Source: Dyella jiangningensis
GTDB lineage: Bacteria > Pseudomonadota > Gammaproteobacteria > Xanthomonadales > Rhodanobacteraceae
Length of the DNA: 64,000 nt
Assembly: GCA_000632805.1 (NCBI GenBank)
Contig: CP007444.1
Coordinates: 2,344,772 to 2,408,771 of the forward strand
Direction: 5' to 3'
Shown here: in pieces, positions 48,337-57,604 of the stretch
Position numbering within the stretch: the first letter of the stretch is position 1
How the letters are laid out: each line of letters begins with the position of its first letter
The notes under the pieces: generated by a model
Told to the model about the DNA's origin: nothing
The model's input: only the letters and a program-made list of their open reading frames with translations
Database searches by the model: none
Position numbers and translations under genes: made by a program

Positions 48337-49695
48337 ATGAGTGGCTGGTACGAACAAGCGTTTCGCCAAGTGCTTTATCCCGCTTACGAAAGCGGCCTGC
48401 GCCGCCGGGATACGCTGTCGTGGCTATCGAAATACGAAACCGACCAGTGGCTGTCGCCCGGCGGCATCGCAGACCTGCAGTTCCGCCGGCTCAAGAGCCT
48501 GCTCGACCATTGCTATCGCGAAGTGCCGTACTACCGTCGCCGCTGGCGCGAACTCGGCATCACGCCGGACGATATCCAGGACATGGATGACTTTGCCCGC
48601 CTGCCCACGCTGACCAAGGCCGACATCCGCGAGAACTTCCAGGATCTGCAGGCCTCGTCGTGGCGCAGCCGCCTGCTGTTCAAGCGTACGGGCGGCTCCA
48701 CTGGCGAGCCGCTTGAACTTGGTTACACGCGCGAAAGTTACGACCGGCGCATGGCCGTGATGTGGCGCGGCTACGGCTGGGCCGGTGCGCGTCCGGGCCG
48801 CCGCACGCTTTACCTGTGGGCCGGCAACGTGGGCACGCCGGGCCGTGCTCATCAGTGGAAAGATCGGCTTTACAACGCCATGTTCGCGCGCCGCGTGCTC
48901 AACAGCTTCGAGATGACCGAAACCAATCTGGCCAGCTACGCCGACGCGATCGACCGTTACCGGCCGGACATCATCGTCGGCTATGTGGGACCGCTGGCCC
49001 AGCTTGCACAATGGATGGTGGCCACGGGGCGACGCGTGCACCGCCCCGAGTCGGTCATCGGTGCGGCCGAAGCGCTGCACCCATTCCAGCGCGAGGTGAT
49101 CGGCCAGGCCTTCGGCTGCCCGGTCTACAACACGTACGGCTGCCGCGAGTTCATGCTGATCGCCTCCGAATGCGACCACCACCATCGCCTGCACGTCAAC
49201 GCCGACCATCTCGTGGTCGAGCTGCTCGGCGAAGACGGCACGCGCGTGCGGCGTGGCACCGGCGAGGTGGCGATTACCGATCTGTCCAACTACGGCATGC
49301 CCTTCATCCGCTACGTCAATGGCGACCTGGCAAGCACCTCCTCGGAGTACAGTTGTCCGTGCGGCCGTGGCCTGCCTTTGCTGGACCGCATCGAGGGGCG
49401 CGTGCTCGACGCCATCCGCACGCCGGACGGGCGCATCCTGCCGGGCGAATTCTTCCCGCACATGCTCAAAGACGTGCGTGGCTTGTCACGCTTCCAGCTG
49501 GTTCAGCGGCAGCTGGATCGCCTCGAACTCTCCATCGTGCGCAGCGAGGGGTTCGACGATGACTCGCTCGCCTACATCCATCGCGAGACCGCCAGGGTGC
49601 TGGGCAACCAGGTGACGCTCGAATGCCGCTTCGTCGACGACATTCCCCTTACCCGAAGCGGCAAGCGCCGCGTCACCCTGTCGGAACTGGCTTGA
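48337..49695 (+). CDS. Adenylate-forming enzyme of the CapK/PaaK (phenylacetate-CoA ligase-like) family
   Basis: A 452-aa enzyme expected to activate a carboxylic acid as an acyl-adenylate. The nucleotide loop is RTGGSTGEPLEL, the YGCREFMLIASEC region follows, and NGDLA and SGKRR near the end match the family's later motifs. Cysteine-containing SCPCGRG is also seen. A GTG at 48283 would add 18 residues, but the ATG at 48337 has GGGAG 8 bases upstream. CapK-type genes are common in capsule and EPS loci without a settled role. Here it sits directly after the NRPS-glycosyltransferase block and is a candidate for acyl or peptidyl transfer onto the glycan. Confidence 0.87.
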   Translation: MSGWYEQAFRQVLYPAYESGLRRRDTLSWLSKYETDQWLSPGGIADLQFRRLKSLLDHCYREVPYYRRRWRELGITPDDIQDMDDFARLPTLTKADIRENFQDLQASSWRSRLLFKRTGGSTGEPLELGYTRESYDRRMAVMWRGYGWAGARPGRRTLYLWAGNVGTPGRAHQWKDRLYNAMFARRVLNSFEMTETNLASYADAIDRYRPDIIVGYVGPLAQLAQWMVATGRRVHRPESVIGAAEALHPFQREVIGQAFGCPVYNTYGCREFMLIASECDHHHRLHVNADHLVVELLGEDGTRVRRGTGEVAITDLSNYGMPFIRYVNGDLASTSSEYSCPCGRGLPLLDRIEGRVLDAIRTPDGRILPGEFFPHMLKDVRGLSRFQLVQRQLDRLELSIVRSEGFDDDSLAYIHRETARVLGNQVTLECRFVDDIPLTRSGKRRVTLSELA

Positions 49696-50816
49696 TGAAC
49701 ATCACCCACGTGGTGGAGAACCTCAATCGCGGCGGCATGGAGCGCATGGTGCTCGACCTGGTGAAACTGCAGCAGCGCCAGGGGCACCAGTGCCAGGTGG
49801 TGTGCCTGTTCGAAGCCGGCGCACTGGTCCATGAACTCGACGCGGTGGGCATTCCCGTGGTGGCCTGCAACAAGGGCCCCGGGCTGGACCTGCGTGCGCT
49901 GGCACGCGCGCGCCGCGCGATCGACCGCCACGACACCGACATTCTCCATACCCACAACGCGGTGGCGCACTACCAGACCGTGCTGGCCGCCTGCGGTCTG
50001 GACCTGCTGCGCGTGCTCAACACGCGTCACGGCATGGGCGCGGGACAGCGCACCGGGCGCAAGGAATGGCTGTACCGCCGCGCGCTCACGCGCACGGACA
50101 TGGTGGTCACCGTCTGCGAAGCGGCAAAGCGCAAGGGCGTGGAGAAAGGCATGCTGCCACCCTCGATCACCCGCGTGGTGCCCAACGGGATCGCCGTGGA
50201 ACGCTTTTCGCCGGCATCCATGGACATGCGCGAACGGCTGCTCGCGCTACTGGGGCTGCCAAGCCATGCCATGCTCATCGGCAATGTCGGCCGGCTCAAC
50301 TGGACCAAGGACCAGGCCGGCCTCATCCGCGCTTTCCGACAGGTGCACCAGCATCATCCCGAGGCAGCCCTGGTGCTGATCGGCGACGGCGAGCTGCGCG
50401 CCGACCTGGAACATTGCGCACTCGCCGAAGGCGTGCATGACTCTGTGCACTTCCTCGGTGACCGCAGCGACGTGCGCGAACTGCTGCGCGGGCTGGATCT
50501 GTTCGTGCTTTCGTCGGTGAGCGAAGGCTATTCCATGGCGTTGCTGGAAGCGTGCGCCGTGGCGCTGCCCATCGTCGCCACGGACGTGGGCGGCAACAGC
50601 GAAATCATCCGCAGCGGGCACACGGGCCTGCTGGTGTCGCCAGGTAACCCCGACGCTCTCGCTGACAGCATGCTGGCGCTGCTGCACGATCCCGCACGCG
50701 CCAGCATCTACGGACGCGAGGCACGATCATGGGTGGAACGCCACGGTTCACTGGAAGCCATGGCCGATCGCTATCAATCCCTGTACCAAGATACGGAGCA
50801 GCACGCATGCGCTTGA
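49695..50816 (+). CDS. Glycosyltransferase, GT4 family
   Basis: A 373-aa GT-B enzyme. The N-terminus (MNITHVVENLNRGGMERMVLDLV) has the acceptor-side Gly-rich loop. The C-terminal donor domain has IGNVGRLNWTKDQ and the SSVSEGYSMALLEACAVALPIVATDVGG signature with the nucleotide-contacting Glu residues. It resembles the EPS-type group found in exosortase-linked loci (TIGR03088-like). Its ATG shares one base with the previous stop (TGATG), so translation is coupled. Donor and acceptor are unknown. Confidence 0.9.
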   Translation: MNITHVVENLNRGGMERMVLDLVKLQQRQGHQCQVVCLFEAGALVHELDAVGIPVVACNKGPGLDLRALARARRAIDRHDTDILHTHNAVAHYQTVLAACGLDLLRVLNTRHGMGAGQRTGRKEWLYRRALTRTDMVVTVCEAAKRKGVEKGMLPPSITRVVPNGIAVERFSPASMDMRERLLALLGLPSHAMLIGNVGRLNWTKDQAGLIRAFRQVHQHHPEAALVLIGDGELRADLEHCALAEGVHDSVHFLGDRSDVRELLRGLDLFVLSSVSEGYSMALLEACAVALPIVATDVGGNSEIIRSGHTGLLVSPGNPDALADSMLALLHDPARASIYGREARSWVERHGSLEAMADRYQSLYQDTEQHACA

Positions 50817-51988
50817 AGATCCTGGTGCTGACCAACCTGTTTCCCTCACCGTGGGATCCGCTGCGCAGCCCGTTCAATCGCCAGCAGTTCGAACGGCTCG
50901 GCAAGCAGCACGATGTGGAAGTGCTCACTGCGGTGGATTTCCGCGAGCGTTACTCGCGCAAGCCTTCGCCGCTGCCGGTTACCGGCTTGCGCACCGACCA
51001 TTTCGTGTTCTTCTACCCGCCGCTCATCGGCCGCTCGTTGCACGCATGCTGCTGGCTGGCCTCGCTGCTCGTGCAGAAGTTGCGCCATGTGCGTCAGCTC
51101 CATGCCGATTGCATGCTGGTGAGCTGGGGCTACCCCGATGCGCCCGCCGCGAGCTGGCTGGCGCGGCGGCTGGGCATCCCCTACGTGGTGAAGGTGCACG
51201 GCAGCGACCTCAACGTGAAAGCGGAGCAGGCGCTGCTGCGTCCGCAGATCCGTTATGCGCTTCAAGGTGCGCAGGCCGTCGTGGCGGTGAGCCAGGCGCT
51301 GGCCGACAAGGCAATAGCGCTTGGCGTCGACCCCTCGCGCGTGCACGTGATCTACAACGGGGTCGAACCCAACCTGTTCTCGCCTGGCTCCCGCCGAGAC
51401 GCACGTGACCGGCTCAAGCTTGCGCATAACGAACGCCTGCTGCTGTACGTCGGCAACCTCAAGGACAGCAAGGGCTGCCTCGATCTGCTTGAAACCTTTC
51501 CGCACGTGCTGACGACCCGGCCCGATACGCGACTGCTGTTCATCGGTACGGGTCCGTGCAGAGATGCGCTGCTGCAACGCGCCGCCGCGCTGGGTTGCGC
51601 CGATCGGATGCAGCTCGTGGGGGCGATCGAGCATTTCGCGCTGGGTGACTGGTTTCGCGCCGCGGACCTGCTATGCCTGCCCAGCCACAACGAAGGCGTG
51701 CCCAATGTCGTGCTGGAGGCCATGGCCTGCGGTACGCCAGTGGTCGCCACCCGCGTGGGCGGCATCCCCGAAGTACTTCCCGACCATGCAGGCATGCTCG
51801 TCCCCGCGCGCGATCGCATCGCCTTGCGCGGGGCGTTGATCGCTGCGCTCGCCGCGACCTGGGATACGCAGCGTATCAGTGCGCACGCCAGTCGTTTCCG
51901 CTGGGACGAAAACATCCAGCGCCTTGGCGACATTCTTCAGTCCGCCGCGATGACGCGCGCGGACGTGGTCGACTACTCGGCGTCCTGA
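50807..51988 (+). CDS. Glycosyltransferase, GT4 family
   Basis: A 393-aa GT-B enzyme. The N-terminal half contains LVSWGYPDAPAASWLARRL and VKVHGSDLN. The donor half contains YVGNLKDSKG and PSHNEGVPNVVLEAMACGTPVVATRVGGIPE, the usual EX7E region. The ATG at 50807 has GGAG 7 bases upstream and overlaps the end of the preceding glycosyltransferase gene by 10 bases. It is the last plus-strand gene before two minus-strand genes. Confidence 0.9.
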   Translation: MRLKILVLTNLFPSPWDPLRSPFNRQQFERLGKQHDVEVLTAVDFRERYSRKPSPLPVTGLRTDHFVFFYPPLIGRSLHACCWLASLLVQKLRHVRQLHADCMLVSWGYPDAPAASWLARRLGIPYVVKVHGSDLNVKAEQALLRPQIRYALQGAQAVVAVSQALADKAIALGVDPSRVHVIYNGVEPNLFSPGSRRDARDRLKLAHNERLLLYVGNLKDSKGCLDLLETFPHVLTTRPDTRLLFIGTGPCRDALLQRAAALGCADRMQLVGAIEHFALGDWFRAADLLCLPSHNEGVPNVVLEAMACGTPVVATRVGGIPEVLPDHAGMLVPARDRIALRGALIAALAATWDTQRISAHASRFRWDENIQRLGDILQSAAMTRADVVDYSAS

Positions 51989-51996
51989 GCCCGCGC

Positions 51997-54102
51997 CTAT
52001 TTATCCGACGCGGGCGACACGATGACGCCCGGGGCCATCGCCTCGTCGGCGAACATGATGTCCATGCCGCGTTTCACCCCCACGCGCGGTTCCCAGCCCA
52101 GCACGTCACGAGCGACGCGCTGGTCGAAGTTCGCCAGCGGCCGCAACGACTGCACGCGATAGCGGGTCAGCGGCACGTTGCGCCCCAGCAGCTTGCCCAG
52201 GGTTTCCACGCCCAGCGCCAACGCGAGCAGCACGCTCCTGGGCCAGCGCATCAGGCGCAGCGCCTTGCCGCGCTTGCGCGACACGCCCGCGAGGTATTTG
52301 CCCTGCGTGACGATCGCCGGATCCACCACGTGCACGAGACGTCCATCGGCCGCTGGCGCACACCCGGCCAGCAACAGGGCATCGACCACGTCATCAAGGT
52401 AGACGAGCGGGAGCGTCTGCGAGGCCGGTCCGACGGCGATCCAGCGGCCGGCAATCGCCAGGGTGCCATTGGGCGTGACGGTTTCGGAACCCGGCCCGAC
52501 GATCTGGCCGGGGCGGATCACGACCGCCGGCAGCGCGCGTTCCAGCATGGCGTCGCGCACGTAGTTTTCGGCGACCAGCTTGGTCTGCGTATAGCTGCCG
52601 CGCCGTTCCGGATACGGTTCCAGTGGCGAACTCTCGTGGATCTCCACCAGCGGATCACGGCCGGCATGATCGAGCACGCTCATCGAGCTGACGTAGACCA
52701 GCCGTTGGGTGGCGTGCCTCAGGCAGGCGTCGACCACATTGCGCGTGCCCCACACCGTACCTGCTTCGAAATCCTTGGGCCCGCCGCTCATCGCAGCGCC
52801 CACGTGATAGACCGTACGCACGCCCTGCACCGCATGGTCCACGATACCCGGATCACCGAGATCGCCGATCACCACCTGTTCCGCCAGGTTCGCGAGGCGC
52901 GGGTCGGCTCGGCGCACCAGCACGCGCACGCGCTGCCCGCTGCGTCGCAACGCGGCCAGCAATGCACGGCCGAGGAAACCGGAGGCACCGGTCACCAGCG
53001 CATCCACGGGCTCCAACACGGCATAGCGAGCAGCCAGCTCCTGCTTGCGTTCGACGTCGGCGCGCCGGCAGGCCTCTTCCATCAAGGCAATGGGCCGGCG
53101 CCCATCCTCGGCGCTCACCGGCGGCGGCTTACCCTCGTGCAGGGCTTTGGCAAATGCCTGCGCGCCGGCCTGGATGCCGGGCGATGGCAGCAACGAGCCG
53201 GTGGCGAACCTGAGCACGTTCCACGGCACGCGAAACACATCGGCCAGGGCACCGAAGAATGCGCCCGCGACGATGCCGATGAACTTCGGCCCCGGCAGCA
53301 CGCGCCGGACATGGCACACCTGCAGGAAACGATCGACTTCGATCACGCCACGCGTGCCCTGCACCACCAGCCGATTGAGCATCGGGCGCACATTCCACGA
53401 GAGCATGACCCGTCCAGTGCCATGCGCACCCTCAGCGGTCGCCTGCCACTCGTCGAACTTCAGCGTGGGCGAACGCCCGGTAGTGCGATGGCGGATATCC
53501 ACCTGCTGCAGTTCGCCCAGGAACGCCTCCAGCGTGTAGAGGCCATGCACGCCCAGGTCGCGGAACGGATAGGAGCCCTGCGCCACCATCGGCGGCAGCG
53601 GTCCACCGCCATACGGCGCATAGTCCGAGCTGCGCCACACATCCACGGCCAGCACATCGCCGCAGGCACCCGCTTGCACCCGTTCGCGCGCGCGCATCAC
53701 CACGGGATCGAACAGATCCGAGTGATCGACCGACAGCACCAGACCACGCTCGTGCGCCCGGGCGATCATGGCATCGCATTCGGCCACGGATTCCGCCATC
53801 GGCTTTTCGACGAACACATGGCAACCCATATCCAGTGCGCGCAATGTCAGCGCGCAATGGCTCGACGGCGGCGTGAGCACGTAGATCGCGTGCGGCTTGC
53901 GCTCGGCCAGCTCGGCCATGTCCGCGGTGGCGAGGTCCAGCTTGAACGTGGTCGCGAGCTTGCGTGCCGCGTCCACGTCGAGGTCGCAGATGCCCACGAT
54001 CTCCACGAAATCCAGGCGCTGGAGCGCCTCGATGTGATAGCGCGCGACGTAACCGGCACCCACGATGCCAATGCGCAGCTTGCCCCGGACAGGTGCATTC
54101 AT
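51997..54102 (-). CDS. Fused Gfo/Idh/MocA oxidoreductase and NAD-dependent epimerase/dehydratase
   Basis: A 701-aa two-domain protein. Residues about 1-365 form a Gfo/Idh/MocA unit: NAD-binding IGIVGAGYVARYH, then the EKPMAES motif with its conserved Lys. Residues about 370-700 form an extended SDR unit: VTGASGFLGRALL, the active-site YVSSMSV strand, and YTQTK as the YxxxK. These families are normally separate proteins. A fusion suggests two successive redox or epimerisation steps on one nucleotide sugar, but the substrate is not known. It overlaps the upstream glycosyltransferase gene by 4 bases (ATGA) and converges on the plus-strand glycosyltransferase with an 8-base gap. Confidence 0.88.
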   Translation of the reverse strand: MNAPVRGKLRIGIVGAGYVARYHIEALQRLDFVEIVGICDLDVDAARKLATTFKLDLATADMAELAERKPHAIYVLTPPSSHCALTLRALDMGCHVFVEKPMAESVAECDAMIARAHERGLVLSVDHSDLFDPVVMRARERVQAGACGDVLAVDVWRSSDYAPYGGGPLPPMVAQGSYPFRDLGVHGLYTLEAFLGELQQVDIRHRTTGRSPTLKFDEWQATAEGAHGTGRVMLSWNVRPMLNRLVVQGTRGVIEVDRFLQVCHVRRVLPGPKFIGIVAGAFFGALADVFRVPWNVLRFATGSLLPSPGIQAGAQAFAKALHEGKPPPVSAEDGRRPIALMEEACRRADVERKQELAARYAVLEPVDALVTGASGFLGRALLAALRRSGQRVRVLVRRADPRLANLAEQVVIGDLGDPGIVDHAVQGVRTVYHVGAAMSGGPKDFEAGTVWGTRNVVDACLRHATQRLVYVSSMSVLDHAGRDPLVEIHESSPLEPYPERRGSYTQTKLVAENYVRDAMLERALPAVVIRPGQIVGPGSETVTPNGTLAIAGRWIAVGPASQTLPLVYLDDVVDALLLAGCAPAADGRLVHVVDPAIVTQGKYLAGVSRKRGKALRLMRWPRSVLLALALGVETLGKLLGRNVPLTRYRVQSLRPLANFDQRVARDVLGWEPRVGVKRGMDIMFADEAMAPGVIVSPASDK

Positions 54103-55289
54103 TCCGATACCCGACGATCAGCCAAAGTCATTTCCGTCGCCGCGATCGATGCGGCGACTTCACGCAATACGTTTTTCACGCGGTGGTCCCAGGTTTGATC
54201 GGCCACGGCAGCCATGCGCTCGGCGGCGCCCTGTTCCGGACCGCTGGCGATGGCCTGATCCAGGCCCGCGAGGAAATCCTCGCGCCCCTCGGCGATGCGC
54301 ACCACGCCGGCAAAACGCGCTATCTCCGGATTGCCCACCGCCACGATGGGCTTGCCGGTCGCGAGGTATTCGCGCAGCTTGAGCGGGTTGGCGTTTTCCA
54401 CCTGGCGGTTGCGTCGGTAGGGAATGATCGCCACGTCGAACGCCTTTGCCCACGCGGGCAGCGATGCGTAAGGTTGCGCGCCGGCCAGCAGCACGTTCGG
54501 CAACGAGGCGAGTTCCGGCACCTTGATCGCGGCATAGCCCACCAGCAAAAAGGTCCACTGCGGCCGCGCACGGGCCAGCCAGGCGATCAGTTCCACGTCG
54601 ATCCATGCGTGGATCGAACCAAAGTAGCCCACGACTGGATGCGTGAGCTCGCGCGTCGCCGGCGGAAGCACCGTGGCGGGATCCGACGCCTGCGCAAACA
54701 GCTTGGCATCCACGCCATGTGGCGAGAAATGTGTATTGGGATTCAAAGCCTGCTTGGCCGCCAACAAGGCAGGCGGCGCCACGAACACCAGGTCGGCCTT
54801 GCCCGTCAGCGCCAGGTCACTCGCGGCGATCACCTCGACATCCACGCCGGGGTGGGCCGCATAGTCATCGATGCAGTAATAGACGCAGAACGCCTCGCCC
54901 AGCCGCTTGGCCAGAAAGCCCGGGTGCGGAGTAACAAACCACGAGATGCGTGGGCGCGCGCCAAGCACGCGCATCGCGCGGCGCAATGCCCATTGGCTGA
55001 ACAGGCGGTTGAACAAACCCACGCCCGGAATGCGCCGGAACGGCAGTTGCGGCACTGTGCAATGCCAGAGATTCGCATCGACCTTGCGCGGTGCCCGCAA
55101 CGCCTCGGCAAACTTGCGGAACGCACGGCGCAAGTCACGGCCATTCGCGTTCGGCGCGCGCATGCCTGGGGAGTCCACGTACAGCACGGGCATGGTCGCC
55201 GCGAGGCGCACGGCCACATGATGGCTGCTGGTGCGGTTTTCCGCGAACCAGTCGTTGCCGAAATAGACCACCCCGTACTGCTCTAGCAT
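54099..55289 (-). CDS. Glycosyltransferase (GT-B fold)
   Basis: A 396-aa protein starting MLEQYGVVYFGNDWFAEN. The ATG at 55289 has GGGAG 6 bases upstream; longer frames have no support. The donor domain contains VVGYFGSIHAWIDVELI, FLLVGYAAIKVPEL and IPYRRNRQVENANPLKLREYLATGKPIVA. This last pattern is typical of GT1/GT4-type enzymes of EPS loci. It is translationally coupled to the fused oxidoreductase gene, and both form a short minus-strand operon inside the locus. Confidence 0.85.
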   Translation of the reverse strand: MLEQYGVVYFGNDWFAENRTSSHHVAVRLAATMPVLYVDSPGMRAPNANGRDLRRAFRKFAEALRAPRKVDANLWHCTVPQLPFRRIPGVGLFNRLFSQWALRRAMRVLGARPRISWFVTPHPGFLAKRLGEAFCVYYCIDDYAAHPGVDVEVIAASDLALTGKADLVFVAPPALLAAKQALNPNTHFSPHGVDAKLFAQASDPATVLPPATRELTHPVVGYFGSIHAWIDVELIAWLARARPQWTFLLVGYAAIKVPELASLPNVLLAGAQPYASLPAWAKAFDVAIIPYRRNRQVENANPLKLREYLATGKPIVAVGNPEIARFAGVVRIAEGREDFLAGLDQAIASGPEQGAAERMAAVADQTWDHRVKNVLREVAASIAATEMTLADRRVSE

Positions 55290-55696
55290 GCCCACTCCCG
55301 CGTGAGGGGCGAATGCGCAACCACCATGTTCGTCCCCTGTCCGGTCATCACGAAGAAGCGCAAGCAGCCGCGCATCGCGGAATACCTGGCGGCGTTTCAA
55401 GACTTCTCTCGACGTGCTTCTGGCCAAAAGCAGCCTAGCGGAACGCCCAGCCTGCTCCCATCCGTCGAATTGCCAAGGATTGCGCGCGGGGCGAACACCC
55501 CGGCATCGGCACATCGGCCGTTTGTCATAGCCTGTCGGTCGCATGCCGGCACTGCCTATGTGCCAATGGATATCGAGGCCACAACAGGACACAGTGGGCA
55601 TGTCAGGACGGCCTGCTGGATGCGCCGTCCGGAGACGGATCAGGGGAATACCGGATTGGATCCGTCGCGCCCGAAACCCAAGCGCGAGCCGTCACC
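55290..55696. other. 407-base divergent gap inside the locus
   Basis: No convincing gene. It separates the minus-strand glycosyltransferase operon from the plus-strand deacetylase operon and should hold promoters for both. I could not pick out clear -10/-35 boxes. The deacetylase gene has only a weak ribosome site at its end. Confidence 0.45.
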
Positions 55697-56329
55697 ATGA
55701 GTTTTCGTTCCAAGAAGATGCGACTGCTGGAATGGTTTCCCGACGCGGTGATCTCCACGCGCGGGCCGCGTTCCGGCAAGGCGCTCTATCTCACATTCGA
55801 CGACGGTCCAAGCCCGACGCACACGCCGGCGCTGCTGGAGCTGCTGCGTCGTCATGACGCGAAGGCCACGTTCTTCCTGATCGGCCGCGAAGCGGAGCGG
55901 CATCCCGAACTGGTGTGGCGCATCGTCGAAGACGGCCACAGCCTGGGCAACCATTCGTATACGCATCCGCGCTTTCACACGCTGTCCCACCGCGAGCAAT
56001 GGCACGAAGTGCAACGCACCGACCAGCTCCTGCAGGGATTCGACGGCCGTCGCCATCATCGCTTTCGTCCGCCACGCGGCGTGTTCTCGCCGACACTCGC
56101 GCTGCGCTTTGCGTTCAACCGCCGCAATCTCGCCTACTGGTCGTACGACACGCTGGACTACCAGGGACGAGAACCGGCCGAACTGGCGGCACGGCTGCGC
56201 CGGCAACCGCCACGCGCCGGCGACGTGATGCTGATGCATGACGACAGCGACTGCTGCCGACGCGTGCTGGAAGAACTGCTTCCGGAATGGAAGCAGCACG
56301 GTTTCACCTTTCCCGCGTTGCCCACGTGA
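55697..56329 (+). CDS. Small polysaccharide deacetylase (NodB/CE4 family)
   Basis: A 210-aa esterase that is essentially a bare NodB domain. All five motifs are recognisable: TFDDGPSP (motif 1 with catalytic Asp), NHSYTH (motif 2 metal His pair), RPPRG (motif 3), WSYDTLDY (motif 4) and LMHDD (motif 5, catalytic His). No signal peptide. It is the first gene of a plus-strand operon with the divergent deacetylase-like protein, a methyltransferase and a glycosyltransferase. It is distinct from the longer deacetylase at 45913, so the glycan may be deacetylated at two positions. Confidence 0.9.
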   Translation: MSFRSKKMRLLEWFPDAVISTRGPRSGKALYLTFDDGPSPTHTPALLELLRRHDAKATFFLIGREAERHPELVWRIVEDGHSLGNHSYTHPRFHTLSHREQWHEVQRTDQLLQGFDGRRHHRFRPPRGVFSPTLALRFAFNRRNLAYWSYDTLDYQGREPAELAARLRRQPPRAGDVMLMHDDSDCCRRVLEELLPEWKQHGFTFPALPT

Positions 56330-56357
56330 ACGGCGCGTCGGCCATAGGGGAATCGCC

Positions 56358-57599
56358 ATGATCCAACCCTTCCTCATCGTGCTGCTCGCCCTGGCCGCCA
56401 TGGTCGCGGCGCTCGCACTGGTTGCATGGCAAGCCATACGCTCGCGAAACATGCAGGTCTGGCTGGGCAGCTACCTGCGTCGACGCAAACGCCCCGCCGT
56501 CACCGGGCCGACCCATGTGATGTTCTGCTTCGTGGATCACTACGAGCCGGCATGGGGCCGCGTCGACCTTGAAACGCAACGCCGCCGCGTCGACCGCTGG
56601 CATCGCGACTACCCCGCCATGGCCTCGCAGCATCGCGATGCGGACGGCCGTCCGCCGCAACACACCTTCTTCTATCCCGAAGAGGAATACCTGCCGGAGC
56701 ATCTGGACAAGATCGCGGCGCTTTGTGCCAACGGCTATGGCGAGATCGAGATCCACCTGCATCACGACAACGATACGCCGGGCAATTTCCGCGCCACCAT
56801 TTCGCGCTTCAACGAACTGCTGCACGCACGCCATGGCGCACTGCCGCGTGATCCACGCACGGGACAGCTGCGTTTTGGCTTCATCCACGGCAACTGGTCG
56901 CTGGACAACTCGCGCGCCGATGGCCGCTGGTGTGGCCTCAACAACGAACTGATCCTGCTGCGCGAGCTTGGCTGTTACGCGGACTTCACCCTGCCCTCCG
57001 CGCCCAGCGAAACGCAGACGCGCACCATCAACGCCATCTACTACGCCACGGACGATCCCCATTGCCCGAAGTCGCACAACACGGGAACGCCCGTGAAAGC
57101 GGGCGGCCAGGCCAGCGGTGACCTGATGATCGTGCAGGGCCCGCTCGGACTGGACTGGAAACGCCGCCGCAAGGGCATCATGCCCCGCATCGAGAACGCT
57201 GACGTAAGGCATAGCTGTCCGCCAACTCCCGAGCGCATCGACGCCTGGATCCGCACCGGCATCCACGTCGAAGGGCGGCCTGAATGGGTCTTCGTGAAGA
57301 TCCACACGCATGGCACGCAGGAGCGCGACATGGACACGCTGCTCGGCGCGTCGGCCCACGCGATGCATGCGCATCTGGAAGGCCACTACAACGACGGCAA
57401 GCGCTACGTACTGCACTACGTCACCGCGCGCGAGACCTACAACATCATCAAGGCGGCGGAAGCCGGACTCAACGGCGATCCCTCGCACTATCGCGACTTC
57501 GAGTTGCCGCCCCCTCCCGGGGTTACCTGCTGGACATCGAAGGCGACCCCGGATCCACAACGGGCCGACGCACTCGCCGGTGTTCCTGATATGGAGTGA
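56358..57599 (+). CDS. Membrane-anchored protein, possibly a divergent polysaccharide deacetylase
   Basis: A 413-aa protein with one N-terminal membrane helix (residues about 4-25) and a large globular part. It has a Cys-Phe-x-Asp-His motif (FCFVDHYEPAW) in the position of NodB motif 1, EIEIHLHHDND with clustered His, FGFIHGNWSLDNS, and VFVKIHTHGTQ. These suggest a metal-dependent, NodB-like barrel with altered motifs. The catalytic TFDDG is absent, so activity is uncertain. The ATG at 56358 follows AGGGGAA. It lies between a true deacetylase and a methyltransferase gene. I do not recognise a named family. Confidence 0.72.
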   Translation: MIQPFLIVLLALAAMVAALALVAWQAIRSRNMQVWLGSYLRRRKRPAVTGPTHVMFCFVDHYEPAWGRVDLETQRRRVDRWHRDYPAMASQHRDADGRPPQHTFFYPEEEYLPEHLDKIAALCANGYGEIEIHLHHDNDTPGNFRATISRFNELLHARHGALPRDPRTGQLRFGFIHGNWSLDNSRADGRWCGLNNELILLRELGCYADFTLPSAPSETQTRTINAIYYATDDPHCPKSHNTGTPVKAGGQASGDLMIVQGPLGLDWKRRRKGIMPRIENADVRHSCPPTPERIDAWIRTGIHVEGRPEWVFVKIHTHGTQERDMDTLLGASAHAMHAHLEGHYNDGKRYVLHYVTARETYNIIKAAEAGLNGDPSHYRDFELPPPPGVTCWTSKATPDPQRADALAGVPDME

Positions 57600-57604
57600 C
57601 CGCT

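Noticed and set aside
51673..54198. An 841-codon plus-strand frame opposite the fused oxidoreductase gene
   Set aside because: Low-complexity mirror translation; the minus strand encodes clear Gfo/Idh/MocA and SDR motifs.
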